Of a stretch of 24,953 nt of DNA, positions 15,641 through 23,921 are shown in pieces. Both the position numbers and the translations under genes were made by a program. Where the stretch lies: the IMG/VR virus record IMGVR_UViG_3300046804_000919, positions 1 through 24,953 of that record; one strand, written 5' to 3'. Position 1 is the first letter of the stretch; each line of letters begins with the position of its first letter. The stretch is from a virus. A model generated the notes under the pieces. The model was not told the DNA's origin and made no database searches. It worked only from the letters and a program-made list of their open reading frames with translations.

Positions 15641-17953
15641 TTACTCCTCAATTTTATAATAAGCGCCAATTAAACGTATATCGAATGGGTCACTACTTGT
15701 AATAGAAATTGGATTTCTTAAAAACTCATTCCAACCTTTCATTAAAGATTTTTTAAATAAACCAGTTAGTGGAACAGGTGGTCCGTTTAAAGATAGTGGG
15801 CCAGCTAAAGGATTAAATTGGTCTAATGTTTTTAAAGTGATAGGTTGGCCATCAACAAATCCACCAATCGTGTTGTTAAATAATAATGTTACATTTCGTA
15901 TATGCTGTGGAAACACAAGACTTCCAGCTTTAGCGCTGCCACCAGTAGGTGGATTATTGGGCATCAACTCAATATCCATTTCTACAGGAAAGCCAATTTT
16001 AGCCTCTGTTACATCTATTGGTTGGCCGTGAGCAATGAACTCAACTTCTGAGTTTGTTACACTGTCACTAAAACCATAACCGTCACCGACCATTGAAACG
16101 GTTTGACCATTAAATCTGGGAAGACCGCTAATTGTATTTGTAGCTGCGCCAGAATATATGTAACTACAATCAGTGAAGACATCAAAACTAAGCTCTTCTA
16201 TATAGTACTTCGTGCTGTAGGTAAATGGCGGTACTAATTCATTAGCAATTTGTCGCTCAACAACAAACCATGCCCTGCCGTCTGGGCTACTTGCGCCCCA
16301 TCTAAAGTATCCATTTCTGACATATTCACCATCAACAACGGTAGTTTGTGTATCAGCAAAAGTGAAGCCTGAAACATTTTCGTTAATTAATGTTTGATAG
16401 ATAATTAGTGTGCCATCATCATTAATAAGAAATATATATCTGCTTCCAGCTTGTGTAAAATTAATAAATGAAATTTCGTCATGTGGATTGCGTATCAAAT
16501 GCTCAGACACAACGCTAACTATATTTGAAGCATAAGCATTATTAATACCATCCCAAAGCATTGTATGAACGTCATTACCTGTAACAATCACAATTTGATT
16601 ATCAATACCTTGTGGTTGGATTGCTGTTGCTGGATTAGATTCTTGTAACTGTAAACTAAAATTCTTTGGCGTTAAAGCACTTTCAAATGATAAAGGTGTA
16701 CTATAAATACCGGTATTCGTATGAATGGTTAGACTTCGATATGGGACAATGTACTTAATAACATTTACTGTATCAGATGATGGGTAGTATGCAATTGCGT
16801 AATCATCGTCCGTTTCTAGCTCATTAAAATCATTATAATCATTGATTACTGACAACCATAAGCCATTAACCAAAGAGTCCGTATGAGCAAAGATGGCCCT
16901 ATTCTGGAAGCTTGAACATTTTTGTGGCCAGCCTCTAGTATCACTCCAAGCTGGTTCTCGTACTAAGCAAAGTTTTCCCAATAGGTTTGTTATTGCCGGA
17001 AATGAAACAACAATATTAACTGAAACTTGCGTTGTTGATGTGTATGCCGTAATTGTTGCAACTCCAAAGCCATCAGTAAAACTACCGCCGACATAATCTG
17101 TTGAAAATATTGGAGATGAACTTGTTAACGTTGTAGATGCGCCAACTGTCCCACTTCCTAACGTAAATGTAAAAGTTGAGTAATCTACATCTCCAAAATC
17201 ATATTGAGGTAAATTTTCGAATGTTACTGGTGTTAGCGTCCATGTATTGAAAATATATACTGTGGTTGTACCAGCACCTACGTTATTCAAAGTAAAAGCA
17301 TTAATATCATTTGCTGCGTCACTGGCTGTAGCATAAACTCTTATTAAAGCGCCAGTGTTATTGCTTCTAGCAAAGTAAGTAATTCCTGCTTTTATTTGTG
17401 GTGTTGTTGATGGGTAATCAGCGGGCGTTGCATTAAAAAACCTTACTGGAAAAATAATATTAGCAGTTGTTGCAGCAGTTAATGTGAACTGATTGCTTAC
17501 AATGCCAGCACCAGTATTAATTGTTGTGTTAGTTGAGCTACGAACTATGTCTTGTGGCTTTATTGTAGCAGCAGTTAATCGAAATAGATTATCAAGAACA
17601 GTCCAGTCGGCATTTCTAACTACATCACTAGTGAGTAGTGAGCTTGCAACTGTAGCAACTAAAATGTTTTCTAAATATATTTCTATTTGTCCCGGGACCA
17701 TTGCTAAAAGATATATGCACTCGTTTAAATAAGGGAATGATTCAAAGAAAATATCTTTCCAATCTGTAACCCCAGTAATTTCATTTCTATAAATTGTGCC
17801 AAATCTTTTACCAATACCCCCTTGAGGATATGTGATTGTATTTCGTGCTTTCTTAACGCCTTTGTAGTATTTGTCTACAGTAATTCTACCGTACATTAAC
17901 GGGCTTAATTCACCTACGCTAAATTCATCTTGGGACCATGTAACTTCTGGCAT
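15641..17953 (-). CDS. Tail tubular protein B (nozzle, gp12-like)
   Basis: This 770-aa protein starts MPEVTWSQDEFSVGELSPLM, followed by GRITVDKYYKGVKKARNTI and PQGGIGKRFGT. That is the typical opening of podoviral tail tubular B (tail nozzle) proteins, where the N-terminal strand and the PQGG.GKRPG-type turn are well conserved. The bulk is beta-rich. WGASSPDGRAWFVVERQI near 575 and a C-terminal beta domain (QHIRNVTLLFNNTIGG) complete it. The protein forms the lower tail tube below tail tubular A and carries the fibres. AAGGAT precedes the ATG, 8 bases after the stop of tubular A. Confidence 0.9.
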   Translation of the reverse strand: MPEVTWSQDEFSVGELSPLMYGRITVDKYYKGVKKARNTITYPQGGIGKRFGTIYRNEITGVTDWKDIFFESFPYLNECIYLLAMVPGQIEIYLENILVATVASSLLTSDVVRNADWTVLDNLFRLTAATIKPQDIVRSSTNTTINTGAGIVSNQFTLTAATTANIIFPVRFFNATPADYPSTTPQIKAGITYFARSNNTGALIRVYATASDAANDINAFTLNNVGAGTTTVYIFNTWTLTPVTFENLPQYDFGDVDYSTFTFTLGSGTVGASTTLTSSSPIFSTDYVGGSFTDGFGVATITAYTSTTQVSVNIVVSFPAITNLLGKLCLVREPAWSDTRGWPQKCSSFQNRAIFAHTDSLVNGLWLSVINDYNDFNELETDDDYAIAYYPSSDTVNVIKYIVPYRSLTIHTNTGIYSTPLSFESALTPKNFSLQLQESNPATAIQPQGIDNQIVIVTGNDVHTMLWDGINNAYASNIVSVVSEHLIRNPHDEISFINFTQAGSRYIFLINDDGTLIIYQTLINENVSGFTFADTQTTVVDGEYVRNGYFRWGASSPDGRAWFVVERQIANELVPPFTYSTKYYIEELSFDVFTDCSYIYSGAATNTISGLPRFNGQTVSMVGDGYGFSDSVTNSEVEFIAHGQPIDVTEAKIGFPVEMDIELMPNNPPTGGSAKAGSLVFPQHIRNVTLLFNNTIGGFVDGQPITLKTLDQFNPLAGPLSLNGPPVPLTGLFKKSLMKGWNEFLRNPISITSSDPFDIRLIGAYYKIEE

Positions 17954-17961
17954 AGCTATCC

Positions 17962-18555
17962 TTAGTTAATAGAGTTTGGATATACACCGCCAATATAACG
18001 GTTGCCCAATACAGGAAAATCGACCTGTGTAAATTGAGGATGGTTTTGACAATCAACAGCCAATGCCATGCCTTGTTGTCTAATGGCCTCAGCTTTAATT
18101 GCTTGATAGTAATCCGTTTTTTCAGCATTACTTAAACAAAGGTAAGCAGCAATTTCGAATACAAAGTAGTTAACAAAATGCGCTGGTAATCGAGATACAT
18201 CTGGTTGGAATATAAATTCCATCCACCATGGACCTTCTTGGAATGTATATATTCTATCATTGTTGAATATATTCCAATCATAAACATTCGGATAAACCTT
18301 AAGGACTTTTAACCAGCCACTTGGCAATTGAAACGCATATTTGTACGGAGGTGGTGCAACTTCAACTAATTGAGATAACTGCTCAATCTTAGTTGCAAAA
18401 CGCCAGTTCCCCTCTGCAAGCTTGCTAGGCAAAAGCATATCAAAAGCTTGTTCTGCAGCGACAACAAGTTCATCTTGGTCTATTAATGATACAACAGGGG
18501 CATGGCCCAACTGTGTAACAGCATTACTAATAATCTGTACCTTAGTTAAAGCCAT
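17962..18555 (-). CDS. Tail tubular protein A (adaptor/gatekeeper, gp11-like)
   Basis: This 197-aa protein starts MALTKVQIISNAVTQLGHAP. The pattern of an N-terminal helix ending ALxxLG and then WxxA..ALAE-type motifs (here FDMLLPSKLAEGNWRFATK) marks the gp11-type adaptor that sits under the portal. It also has the usual Pro/aromatic turn (PPPYKYAFQLPSGWLKVLKV) at about 70-89 and a late helix YFVFEIAAYLCLSNAEKTD. I chose the ATG at 18555 because AAGGGGA lies directly against the earlier ATG at 18561 and is 6 to 7 bases from this one. The order tubular A then tubular B is conserved in T7-like phages. Confidence 0.9.
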   Translation of the reverse strand: MALTKVQIISNAVTQLGHAPVVSLIDQDELVVAAEQAFDMLLPSKLAEGNWRFATKIEQLSQLVEVAPPPYKYAFQLPSGWLKVLKVYPNVYDWNIFNNDRIYTFQEGPWWMEFIFQPDVSRLPAHFVNYFVFEIAAYLCLSNAEKTDYYQAIKAEAIRQQGMALAVDCQNHPQFTQVDFPVLGNRYIGGVYPNSIN

Positions 18556-18566
18556 GCTCATTCCCC

Positions 18567-18848
18567 TTAGTATGCAGCAGTTGTTACAGTACCAGCATCA
18601 CGGTCCACAGTTGCAACTACTAATGTAGCATTAGCATCGCTTCCGATAGTCATGATAATGTCGCCAACTGCTAGGTCATAAACTGCAGGTGCGAAATAAT
18701 TAGCAGCAGCAATTGCAGCAGCGTTATCACTTGCACTAGCGTATGTAAATAAAGCAGGACCGTTTTCGATAGCTGGGCCATCAACGGTTACTGCGCCAGA
18801 GTTGAAAGCTAGAGTTTGTCTAGTCCATCTGTTGTCATTAAAAGCCAT
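18567..18848 (-). CDS. Capsid-associated small protein (head fibre/decoration type)
   Basis: This 93-aa protein starts MAFNDNRWTRQTLAFNSGAV, continues with LFTYASASDNAAAIAAANYF and then AVYDLAVGDIIMTIG. This MAFN..W.R start with a YxSA.DN..A..AANYF core is common in small genes right after the major capsid gene in podo- and siphoviruses. Such genes are often annotated as head-fibre or decoration proteins, and the predicted beta sequence at the end (TLVVATVDRDAGTVTTAAY) suits a surface domain. AAGGGGA lies before the ATG. Position just after the capsid gene supports a capsid role. Direct evidence is not visible. Confidence 0.72.
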   Translation of the reverse strand: MAFNDNRWTRQTLAFNSGAVTVDGPAIENGPALFTYASASDNAAAIAAANYFAPAVYDLAVGDIIMTIGSDANATLVVATVDRDAGTVTTAAY

Positions 18849-18863
18849 GTTAAATCCCCTTAA

Positions 18864-19694
18864 TTAAGCTGTGATATCGCATTCTATGGCCAACACGCCC
18901 CGGTTATCAATTACCACGGCACCAGCAGAAAACACGCCATTTACTAAGTAAGATGTGTTTTGTGGAATGTAGTTAATTTCTGTGCGGAAGTTCATACCAA
19001 TACCCATACCAGTAGACATTTTGTGCCATGCTAATGCGGTTTGGATGTTACCAGTTTTTGGTAAACCGCCTTCGGTCATTTGTGGAATAACTACGACATT
19101 AAAGCCTAAGTATTCACGAATGCGAGCACGGTCAATTACGTCATTTTTAGTGTAGAAGGTAGAAACGAATTGATCATCTTGCATCAATGATTTGAAGTTA
19201 CTTGCAGACATTGCAACAAAACGTTCAGCTAATGGAACACCGTTGTTGTCAAAAAACTCTAAACATTGGGTGAACTTTAAGTAATCAAAGTTTGTTCCAC
19301 CGTCAGGGATTGTATCACCAGGGTCAGCAGCTAAAGCATCAATGGTTATTTGGTCAGAGCGACGACCCATAGCTTGAGCAACTAACATGGCGTTTTCCAT
19401 TTTAGCGTCAAAGTTTACAGTTAACTCTTGCACTTCGTCGACTGCGGTTGGCGTGGTGTATTTTTGTAATGTACACAAAGCTTTGTTGTAACCGGGGTCT
19501 TGAATTGTAACAGCAGCTAAATAAGCGGTTGGTACAGAGATTACTTGGTTTACTTTGCGGAACTCTACTTGTGCGCCAATAACGTCATATTTCATACGTA
19601 CTGAATCACGGAGTAAGAAACCTTGAGAATGGTATTCTGCTTTTACGAGTGCATCGAACTCAATCTGTTGCACATTAGTTAAAGATGTAGACAT
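18864..19694 (-). CDS. Major capsid protein
   Basis: This 276-aa protein lies between the scaffold and the small capsid-associated gene, the usual place of the major head protein. It starts MSTSLTNVQQIEFDALVKAE, has a regular alternation of strands and helices, VQAMGRRSDQ-like helix (LVAQAMGRRSDQITIDALAA at about 101-120) and a C-terminal domain ending AVVIDNRGVLAIECDITA. These are consistent with an HK97-type fold, but the fold itself cannot be proved by eye. I chose the ATG at 19694, 5 bases after AAGGGGC, rather than 19727. A 143-base untranslated stretch with a hairpin precedes it, the longest gap in the late operon. Confidence 0.85.
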   Translation of the reverse strand: MSTSLTNVQQIEFDALVKAEYHSQGFLLRDSVRMKYDVIGAQVEFRKVNQVISVPTAYLAAVTIQDPGYNKALCTLQKYTTPTAVDEVQELTVNFDAKMENAMLVAQAMGRRSDQITIDALAADPGDTIPDGGTNFDYLKFTQCLEFFDNNGVPLAERFVAMSASNFKSLMQDDQFVSTFYTKNDVIDRARIREYLGFNVVVIPQMTEGGLPKTGNIQTALAWHKMSTGMGIGMNFRTEINYIPQNTSYLVNGVFSAGAVVIDNRGVLAIECDITA

Positions 19695-19781
19695 TTTATG
19701 CCCCTTAAAATAAGTTAAAGAAAACAACTCGTTTTAAATTGGGCTTGTAAATTTTTTCTGGTTATCCTTTCGGGCCGTGTT

Positions 19782-19826
19782 AAATACAAGTTATCCAACT
19801 TACCAGAAAACTGGACACTTGTATTT
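19782..19826. promoter_or_regulatory. Hairpin in the major-capsid leader
   Basis: A perfect ten-base inverted repeat (AAATACAAGT at 19782-19791 and its complement at 19817-19826) encloses a second pairing TCC/GGA. An alternative inner CCAG-TTTT-CTGG hairpin also lies within it. It sits in the 143-base gap between scaffold and capsid genes. No T run follows on the minus strand, so it is unlikely to be a terminator. An mRNA processing or stabilising element, or a protein-binding site, would fit. The motif GGATAAC occurs twice on the minus strand, once inside this element and once downstream of it. Confidence 0.6.
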
Positions 19827-19837
19827 ATATTAAAGAT

Positions 19838-20539
19838 TTATTTGTTATTTTGCAATCTTTCGATTTTTTCTGTGATTTCCCTGCGGTAACGTGGATCTTT
19901 TTTATACTTGTCCATATTGTCACGTAATTCAGCGTGCAAATCTTCCATAGTAAATACACCATCGGATTGTGATTGCTCATTGCCGGGTATCATTGTATTT
20001 TGTCCTAACATTTTTGACCTCAATTCTTCAAGAGCTAATACGGCATCAGCAGTTCTTAGGTTGCTTGTTAAAGCATGGAATGAACTTTCTGATAAGTTAC
20101 TTTTAGCCCAGTTATTTAGAACATCAAGACGCTGGTCTGCATTATCACCTAAAGCTGCCTTTTCTGCTTCGTAGTCAATACCAAACTCATCAAGGTACTT
20201 TCCTACCGTGGTAAGCATTTTGTCCATAACATCTTGCGGTACACGTTTAGATTTAGCGAATTGCGCTAGTTCTTGGAATGGTTCATAGTCAGGCTCTACC
20301 CAACCTTTGCCAGCCTCCCAAGAATATTCATTAGGCGCTTCCCCAAATCTTTTCTGTAATTCAGCGTAAGACTTAGCGACATCAGACGCTTTTTTAAACT
20401 GGCTTGGTAACCATTCAGGGCGTTCACCAACTCCGGGTGTATTATCATCAAGCCACCAAGATGGTTCAGTTGTTGCGTTTAATGCAACATCTTGCGCTGC
20501 CATGTCTTCGACTGTTGCTGATATAGTATCAAAACTCAT
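19838..20539 (-). CDS. Capsid scaffolding protein
   Basis: This 233-aa acidic, helical protein lies directly upstream of the capsid gene. Its N-terminal half has a disordered acidic start with EPSWWLDDNTPGVGERPEWL and then KASDVAKSYAELQKRFGEAP, a motif typical of podoviral scaffolds. The end is a short basic helix (DKYKKDPRYRREITEKIERL), which in scaffolds contacts the coat protein. It shapes the prohead and leaves before or during DNA packaging. Its ATG shares one base with the stop of the Bbp19-like gene (TAATG). Confidence 0.88.
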   Translation of the reverse strand: MSFDTISATVEDMAAQDVALNATTEPSWWLDDNTPGVGERPEWLPSQFKKASDVAKSYAELQKRFGEAPNEYSWEAGKGWVEPDYEPFQELAQFAKSKRVPQDVMDKMLTTVGKYLDEFGIDYEAEKAALGDNADQRLDVLNNWAKSNLSESSFHALTSNLRTADAVLALEELRSKMLGQNTMIPGNEQSQSDGVFTMEDLHAELRDNMDKYKKDPRYRREITEKIERLQNNK

Positions 20540-20850
20540 TAAACACCTGCCTGTTTAGCCTCGTGATCTTTTCTAGCTTGATAGCTTTGTACACTGCCAA
20601 GAATTTGTCTTAAAGCTTCACGATAACCTTCGTAAAAAACACACATGTGCGGATACTTCTCATCAACTGGGCCCGGTGTCGGGGCAATTAAAAACTTTTC
20701 TTTAATAATCTCTAAAAGCTTTTTACCGTCAGTTGTGTTGAATACATTCCAACAGAGTTCATCAAGAGGAGTTCCTGATTGCTGGCTTTCCGTTGTTGTA
20801 TAGTTTTCATAATAATTCTGTGGTTCGATATGTGGGTTATGTTCAGTCAT
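20539..20850 (-). CDS. Bbp19-like phage protein
   Basis: This 103-aa protein has a disordered N-terminal third. It is followed by LCWNVFNTTDGKKLLEIIKE and then VFYEGYREALRQILGSVQ. The pair F-x-T-x-DG..+.LL....E and the F.EG.R...R.IL helix is the signature of the small Bbp19-like family found between portal and scaffold genes (first named in Bordetella phage BPP-1). Its function is unknown. It lies one base after the portal stop and overlaps the scaffold start by one base, so it is probably translated with both. Confidence 0.75.
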   Translation of the reverse strand: MTEHNPHIEPQNYYENYTTTESQQSGTPLDELCWNVFNTTDGKKLLEIIKEKFLIAPTPGPVDEKYPHMCVFYEGYREALRQILGSVQSYQARKDHEAKQAGV

Positions 20851-20851
20851 T

Positions 20852-22426
20852 TTACACCTGTGGTAGTGGGGCCTGTTGACCCTGTTGTTCCATCATCATT
20901 TGCTGTTCATTTCTTTTGTTTTGCTGGTCTTGCATGACCTGCGCAACCTCTGCTGGAGCATTTAATAATCTATTATCGATTTGCATTAAATCAGCCAATA
21001 GATATGGGTACTCCATTGGATTAATAAAAATTTGAGCAGCTTCCGGACCACTTATACCTTGTAGCAATTGGAAGAACTGAGTAAACCTAGCAATCTGTTC
21101 CTGTCCTTTCGCTAAAGCTAGTGGCGACCGATATACAAATGATATCATCTTTCTATCAATTTGTGGATAGGGTAATAAGCCCATTTTATCGAGGATGTAA
21201 CTACATCTTTCGATTACTGGCCACAAGAATTCTTGTTGTAAACGACTAAATAAAGGCCCGATACGTTCTGCCAAGGTTTGGTTTTGAATCATGATTTGAG
21301 TTGCGCTTACAGGCTGTTTAGTGTCAGTTGGAATCAAAGAATCTGCAAACAACAAACTCCGAATCTGCATACGCAAATCTTGGATAGTCAATTGGCTAAA
21401 TTGAGGATTTGAAGTATCAGGCAATGGAATCAATGGCGGTTGTCCTGAGCTGCCAAGAGGCGCAATTGGAATAATCGTCATTGGTTGTAGTTTAAATGTA
21501 TTTGGATTGAATGTCGCATCATTGAATGCCATGTATGGCTTGAATGTATTTAAGTTAGCAGCAGCAAGCTCAATTCGAGCCAATTCATTTAAACTGATAA
21601 TCGATGGTAAAGCATCCATTACTGGGCCACGACCATATGTATCAGCGTTTGTTTTTTGGAATCGCCATACTATACCGGGGTTTACTTCAAAGTCTTCGGT
21701 GTAGAAAATATCATTATCAGAGCAAACTACGTATTGATACTTTTTATCTCGTTGAGGATTATACATCACTCCTTCATACACTTTTTTGATTGTATAGTCA
21801 GGATTGTTTTTAATCTCTCTGATTAACTCTTGTGGCAATACAGCTTTTGACCAGCGAATAGTAATTTCGTTAGCCTTAACATCTTCCCAGTTACGATACC
21901 AAGATTCAATCTTGCCAGTCATTGCTTCTTCAATGGCTAACTTATCCATCGGAATTGAAGTAAATAACAATGGTTGTTCGTCAGTGTATTGATTAATTAC
22001 TAAACATGATGTGCCTACAGATAAATCAAAATAACATTCATTGATAACCACATCAAAATTAGAGTCGTGGATGTAATCAAACAGTTTGCGCATGTAGTCA
22101 TTGAGCAAACGTTGAGCATCATCCCGACTTATTCCTGCTTCATCTTCATCGAATTCTGGGTCAATTGTTAAAAAACCCCATTGCGTCTGAGGTGGGGTCA
22201 TTGCAGTATGGAGTTTACTAACAAAAGTCTTTGTGGCTTCAATGGCTGTTGTGTCATAAACACGAGTGCCTTTCGCTTCGCCTTGTTGTTCTTTGGGTCG
22301 CCAGAATCGATTGCGGTTTGGTATTGCATAGAAATAACAGGCTTCATGCAGACTAGCCCAAAGATAGCTTATCTGCATTGCACGGTTGTAACGCTGCTTA
22401 AATTGGTCTACTAGTCTGTCAGCCAT
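20852..22426 (-). CDS. Portal protein (head-tail connector)
   Basis: This 524-aa protein belongs to the podoviral head-tail connector family. Signs are the N-terminal WASLHEACYFYAIPNRNRFW, then VYDTTAIEATKTFVSKLHTA with MTPPQTQWGFL, the IMPNECYFDLSVGTSC-like core (INECYFDLSVGTSCLVI), a long helix in DALPSIISLNELARIELAAA, and PVSATQIMIQNQTLAERIGP. The C-terminal tail is rich in Gln and Met. It forms the twelve-subunit ring at the unique vertex through which DNA enters and leaves and binds terminase and tail tubular A. AGGAT precedes the ATG, 3 bases from the stop of the gene before. Confidence 0.95.
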   Translation of the reverse strand: MADRLVDQFKQRYNRAMQISYLWASLHEACYFYAIPNRNRFWRPKEQQGEAKGTRVYDTTAIEATKTFVSKLHTAMTPPQTQWGFLTIDPEFDEDEAGISRDDAQRLLNDYMRKLFDYIHDSNFDVVINECYFDLSVGTSCLVINQYTDEQPLLFTSIPMDKLAIEEAMTGKIESWYRNWEDVKANEITIRWSKAVLPQELIREIKNNPDYTIKKVYEGVMYNPQRDKKYQYVVCSDNDIFYTEDFEVNPGIVWRFQKTNADTYGRGPVMDALPSIISLNELARIELAAANLNTFKPYMAFNDATFNPNTFKLQPMTIIPIAPLGSSGQPPLIPLPDTSNPQFSQLTIQDLRMQIRSLLFADSLIPTDTKQPVSATQIMIQNQTLAERIGPLFSRLQQEFLWPVIERCSYILDKMGLLPYPQIDRKMISFVYRSPLALAKGQEQIARFTQFFQLLQGISGPEAAQIFINPMEYPYLLADLMQIDNRLLNAPAEVAQVMQDQQNKRNEQQMMMEQQGQQAPLPQV

Positions 22427-22429
22427 GTT

Positions 22430-22711
22430 TTATCCTAGTTTTTCTTGTGTGCCCATATCGCTCATGGGTTGCATGAATCCAGCCGAACGATAACGTCTGC
22501 GCATACTGCGAATTGTTTTTTCTTGGATTGCTCTTCTTTCGGATTCTTTTTCGCCACTAATTCGTGCTTGTTCGGCAATAGCAGCTTCTTTTTGCTGATA
22601 ATACGAATTGATAGCATCTGACTTCATTCGTCTTTCAGCAGCAGTTTGATGTGGAATTACACTTGCAATAGCGCCTTCAACTTTCTTTAAACCTTTAGAT
22701 AACCAACTCAT
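22430..22711 (-). CDS. Small helical protein between terS and portal (93 aa)
   Basis: The protein starts MSWLSKGLKKVEGAIASVIP, an amphipathic helix. A charged coiled-coil-like stretch follows (YYQQKEAAIAEQARISGEKE), then a very basic segment IRSMRRRYRSAGFM and a short end. Small genes of this kind often precede the portal in podoviruses and have no named function. TAGGAG lies 6 bases before the ATG. An amphipathic start and a basic segment could suit a minor head or packaging factor, which is inference from position. Confidence 0.6.
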   Translation of the reverse strand: MSWLSKGLKKVEGAIASVIPHQTAAERRMKSDAINSYYQQKEAAIAEQARISGEKESERRAIQEKTIRSMRRRYRSAGFMQPMSDMGTQEKLG

Positions 22712-22720
22712 ATTAATCTC

Positions 22721-22855
22721 CTATATCCAAATATGTACATATATTACTTTTTCTTGAAATTCGGACGGTTGTATTACTCTATCAACAAATACAATCCTGT
22801 GTGGGATTTTTATTTGCTTACGAAGCGTCTTTAATTGAGATAATATTGTCGCCAT
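22721..22855 (-). CDS. Small overlapping protein (44 aa, RPSxF/VIYVH type)
   Basis: This frame overlaps the last 38 bases of terS in the +1 frame and fills the otherwise empty gap before the next gene. It encodes MATILSQLKTLRKQ, then HRIVFVDRVIQPSEFQEKVI and finally YVHIWI. Short phage proteins with an IVFVD..I.PS.F.E+VIY pattern near the small terminase are familiar to me, although unnamed. A weak GGA lies 3 to 4 bases before the ATG, so translation may be coupled to terS. Confidence comes from the protein-like pattern and from the fit in the gap, not from a strong ribosome site. Confidence 0.6.
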   Translation of the reverse strand: MATILSQLKTLRKQIKIPHRIVFVDRVIQPSEFQEKVIYVHIWI

Positions 22856-23399
22856 TTTCCAAGCTCATTTTAGCTAAATCGTCTTTCATCTTATCAACTT
22901 CTTGTTGTAGTTTGAAGCTTTCATAAGCACGTATACCGATATTGATTGATTCCATCAATTGCTTAATCTCAGACGCGCTTAAATCGCCCTCAGAAGCTTG
23001 CATAAGCAATTGCTGATACTGAACATGTGGGTCAGCTTTTGTATCAAGGTTGACACGCACACGGCCTTGTTTATTGTAATAAAATCTTGATGTACCAATG
23101 CCTTCCCAAAATCTCCAATTAAAGTCCGGATTGTCAGCATTGTTTTCGCCTTCACGTTCCCACAACATTTGAGCAAAATTAACTGCAATCCGAGAACATT
23201 CGTCAAAGATTCGGTGTTTTCTGCGCCAGTCATAGTATGTTGTATCAGAAACTAATGCCTCTACACAAAACTCTGCAACAGAACCGCCATTACCAATAAT
23301 TTCAAGAACCATTAAGCAATGTTTTTTTTCATCGTAAACTTTGCCATTAACGTTCTTTTTAGCTTGTTCGTAAATTTTTTTAGGGTCTAATTTTGTCAT
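22818..23399 (-). CDS. terS: Terminase small subunit
   Basis: This 193-aa protein recognises the packaging site and loads terL. An N-terminal helix-turn-helix is visible at about 36-62 (IIGNGGSVAEFCVEA, then SDTTYYDWRRKH), the usual terS pattern for homing on DNA. A middle segment with FNWRFWEGIGTSRFYYNK and a C-terminal helical part (KLQQEVDKMKDDLAKMSLEN) for oligomerisation follow. I chose the ATG at 23399 with AAAGGAG 8 bases upstream, rather than 23423. It is the first gene of the leftward late operon and is divergent from the lysozyme-fold gene. terL lies at the far end of the same operon. Confidence 0.85.
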   Translation of the reverse strand: MTKLDPKKIYEQAKKNVNGKVYDEKKHCLMVLEIIGNGGSVAEFCVEALVSDTTYYDWRRKHRIFDECSRIAVNFAQMLWEREGENNADNPDFNWRFWEGIGTSRFYYNKQGRVRVNLDTKADPHVQYQQLLMQASEGDLSASEIKQLMESINIGIRAYESFKLQQEVDKMKDDLAKMSLENGDNIISIKDAS

Positions 23400-23421
23400 T
23401 TTTAGATTCTCCTTTAAACTC

Positions 23422-23450
23422 ATTATGTCTAAATTTTAAAAGGGTTACAA
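23422..23450 (-). promoter_or_regulatory. Candidate sigma-70 promoter for the late operon
   Basis: In the 51-base gap between divergent genes the minus strand reads TTGTAA (23450-23445), a 17-base spacer, then CATAAT (23427-23422). These match four and five of six consensus bases. The start of the message would fall about 10 bases before the AAAGGAG of terS, leaving a very short leader. A phage-specific promoter cannot be excluded. Confidence 0.42.
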
Positions 23451-23921
23451 ATGATTGATATTAAACAACTCAGAGAGTTAATTATTAAACCATCATTGGA
23501 TAAGTTACAAATGTATAGCACAGATGCGGAGGAATTACTCGTATTTACTTGTGCTTGTGAGTCACTCGGTGGAACTTACATAAAGCAAGTTAAAGGGCCA
23601 GCGCTTGGTATTTATCAGATGGAGCCTAATACATACACAGATATTTGGCAGAATTTTATTAAGAATCAAGGTAATTTAGTAAACATGCTTTCGCTTAACT
23701 TTAACGTGCTTTCAATGCCATTGCCTGAGCGTATGATTTATGACCTACAATATGCAACTGCCATGGCTAGATTGCATTACCGTCGAGTTAAAGCGCCCAT
23801 TCCAGACCACAAAAATATTGATGCCGTTTGGGAGTATTACAAAAAGTATTATAACACTCCATTAGGCAAGGCCGAGAAAGAGCAATCTATAAAGCACTAT
23901 CAGAAGTATCTAAAGAGCTAA
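23451..23921 (+). CDS. Lysozyme-fold protein, transglycosylase-like
   Basis: This 156-aa protein contains two elements of lysozyme/SLT-like folds. CACESLGGTY has the candidate catalytic Glu37, and GPALGIYQMEPNTYTDIW at about 49-66 recalls the G.(M/Y)Q(I/M).P motif of transglycosylases. Phage proteins with an ES.GG.Y..Q..GPALGIYQMEP pattern are common and mostly unnamed. It could cut peptidoglycan in lysis, or act from the virion and so replace the lysozyme domain missing from the gp16-like protein. AAAGGG lies 6 bases before the ATG. It is the only plus-strand gene beside the late operon and is convergent with the 72-aa gene, overlapping it by 35 bases. Confidence 0.7.
   Translation: MIDIKQLRELIIKPSLDKLQMYSTDAEELLVFTCACESLGGTYIKQVKGPALGIYQMEPNTYTDIWQNFIKNQGNLVNMLSLNFNVLSMPLPERMIYDLQYATAMARLHYRRVKAPIPDHKNIDAVWEYYKKYYNTPLGKAEKEQSIKHYQKYLKS

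Noticed and set aside
18567-19694. Programmed frameshift joining capsid and the next small gene
   Set aside because: The small gene has its own ribosome site and ATG, there is a stop between them, and no slippery run is present at the capsid stop.
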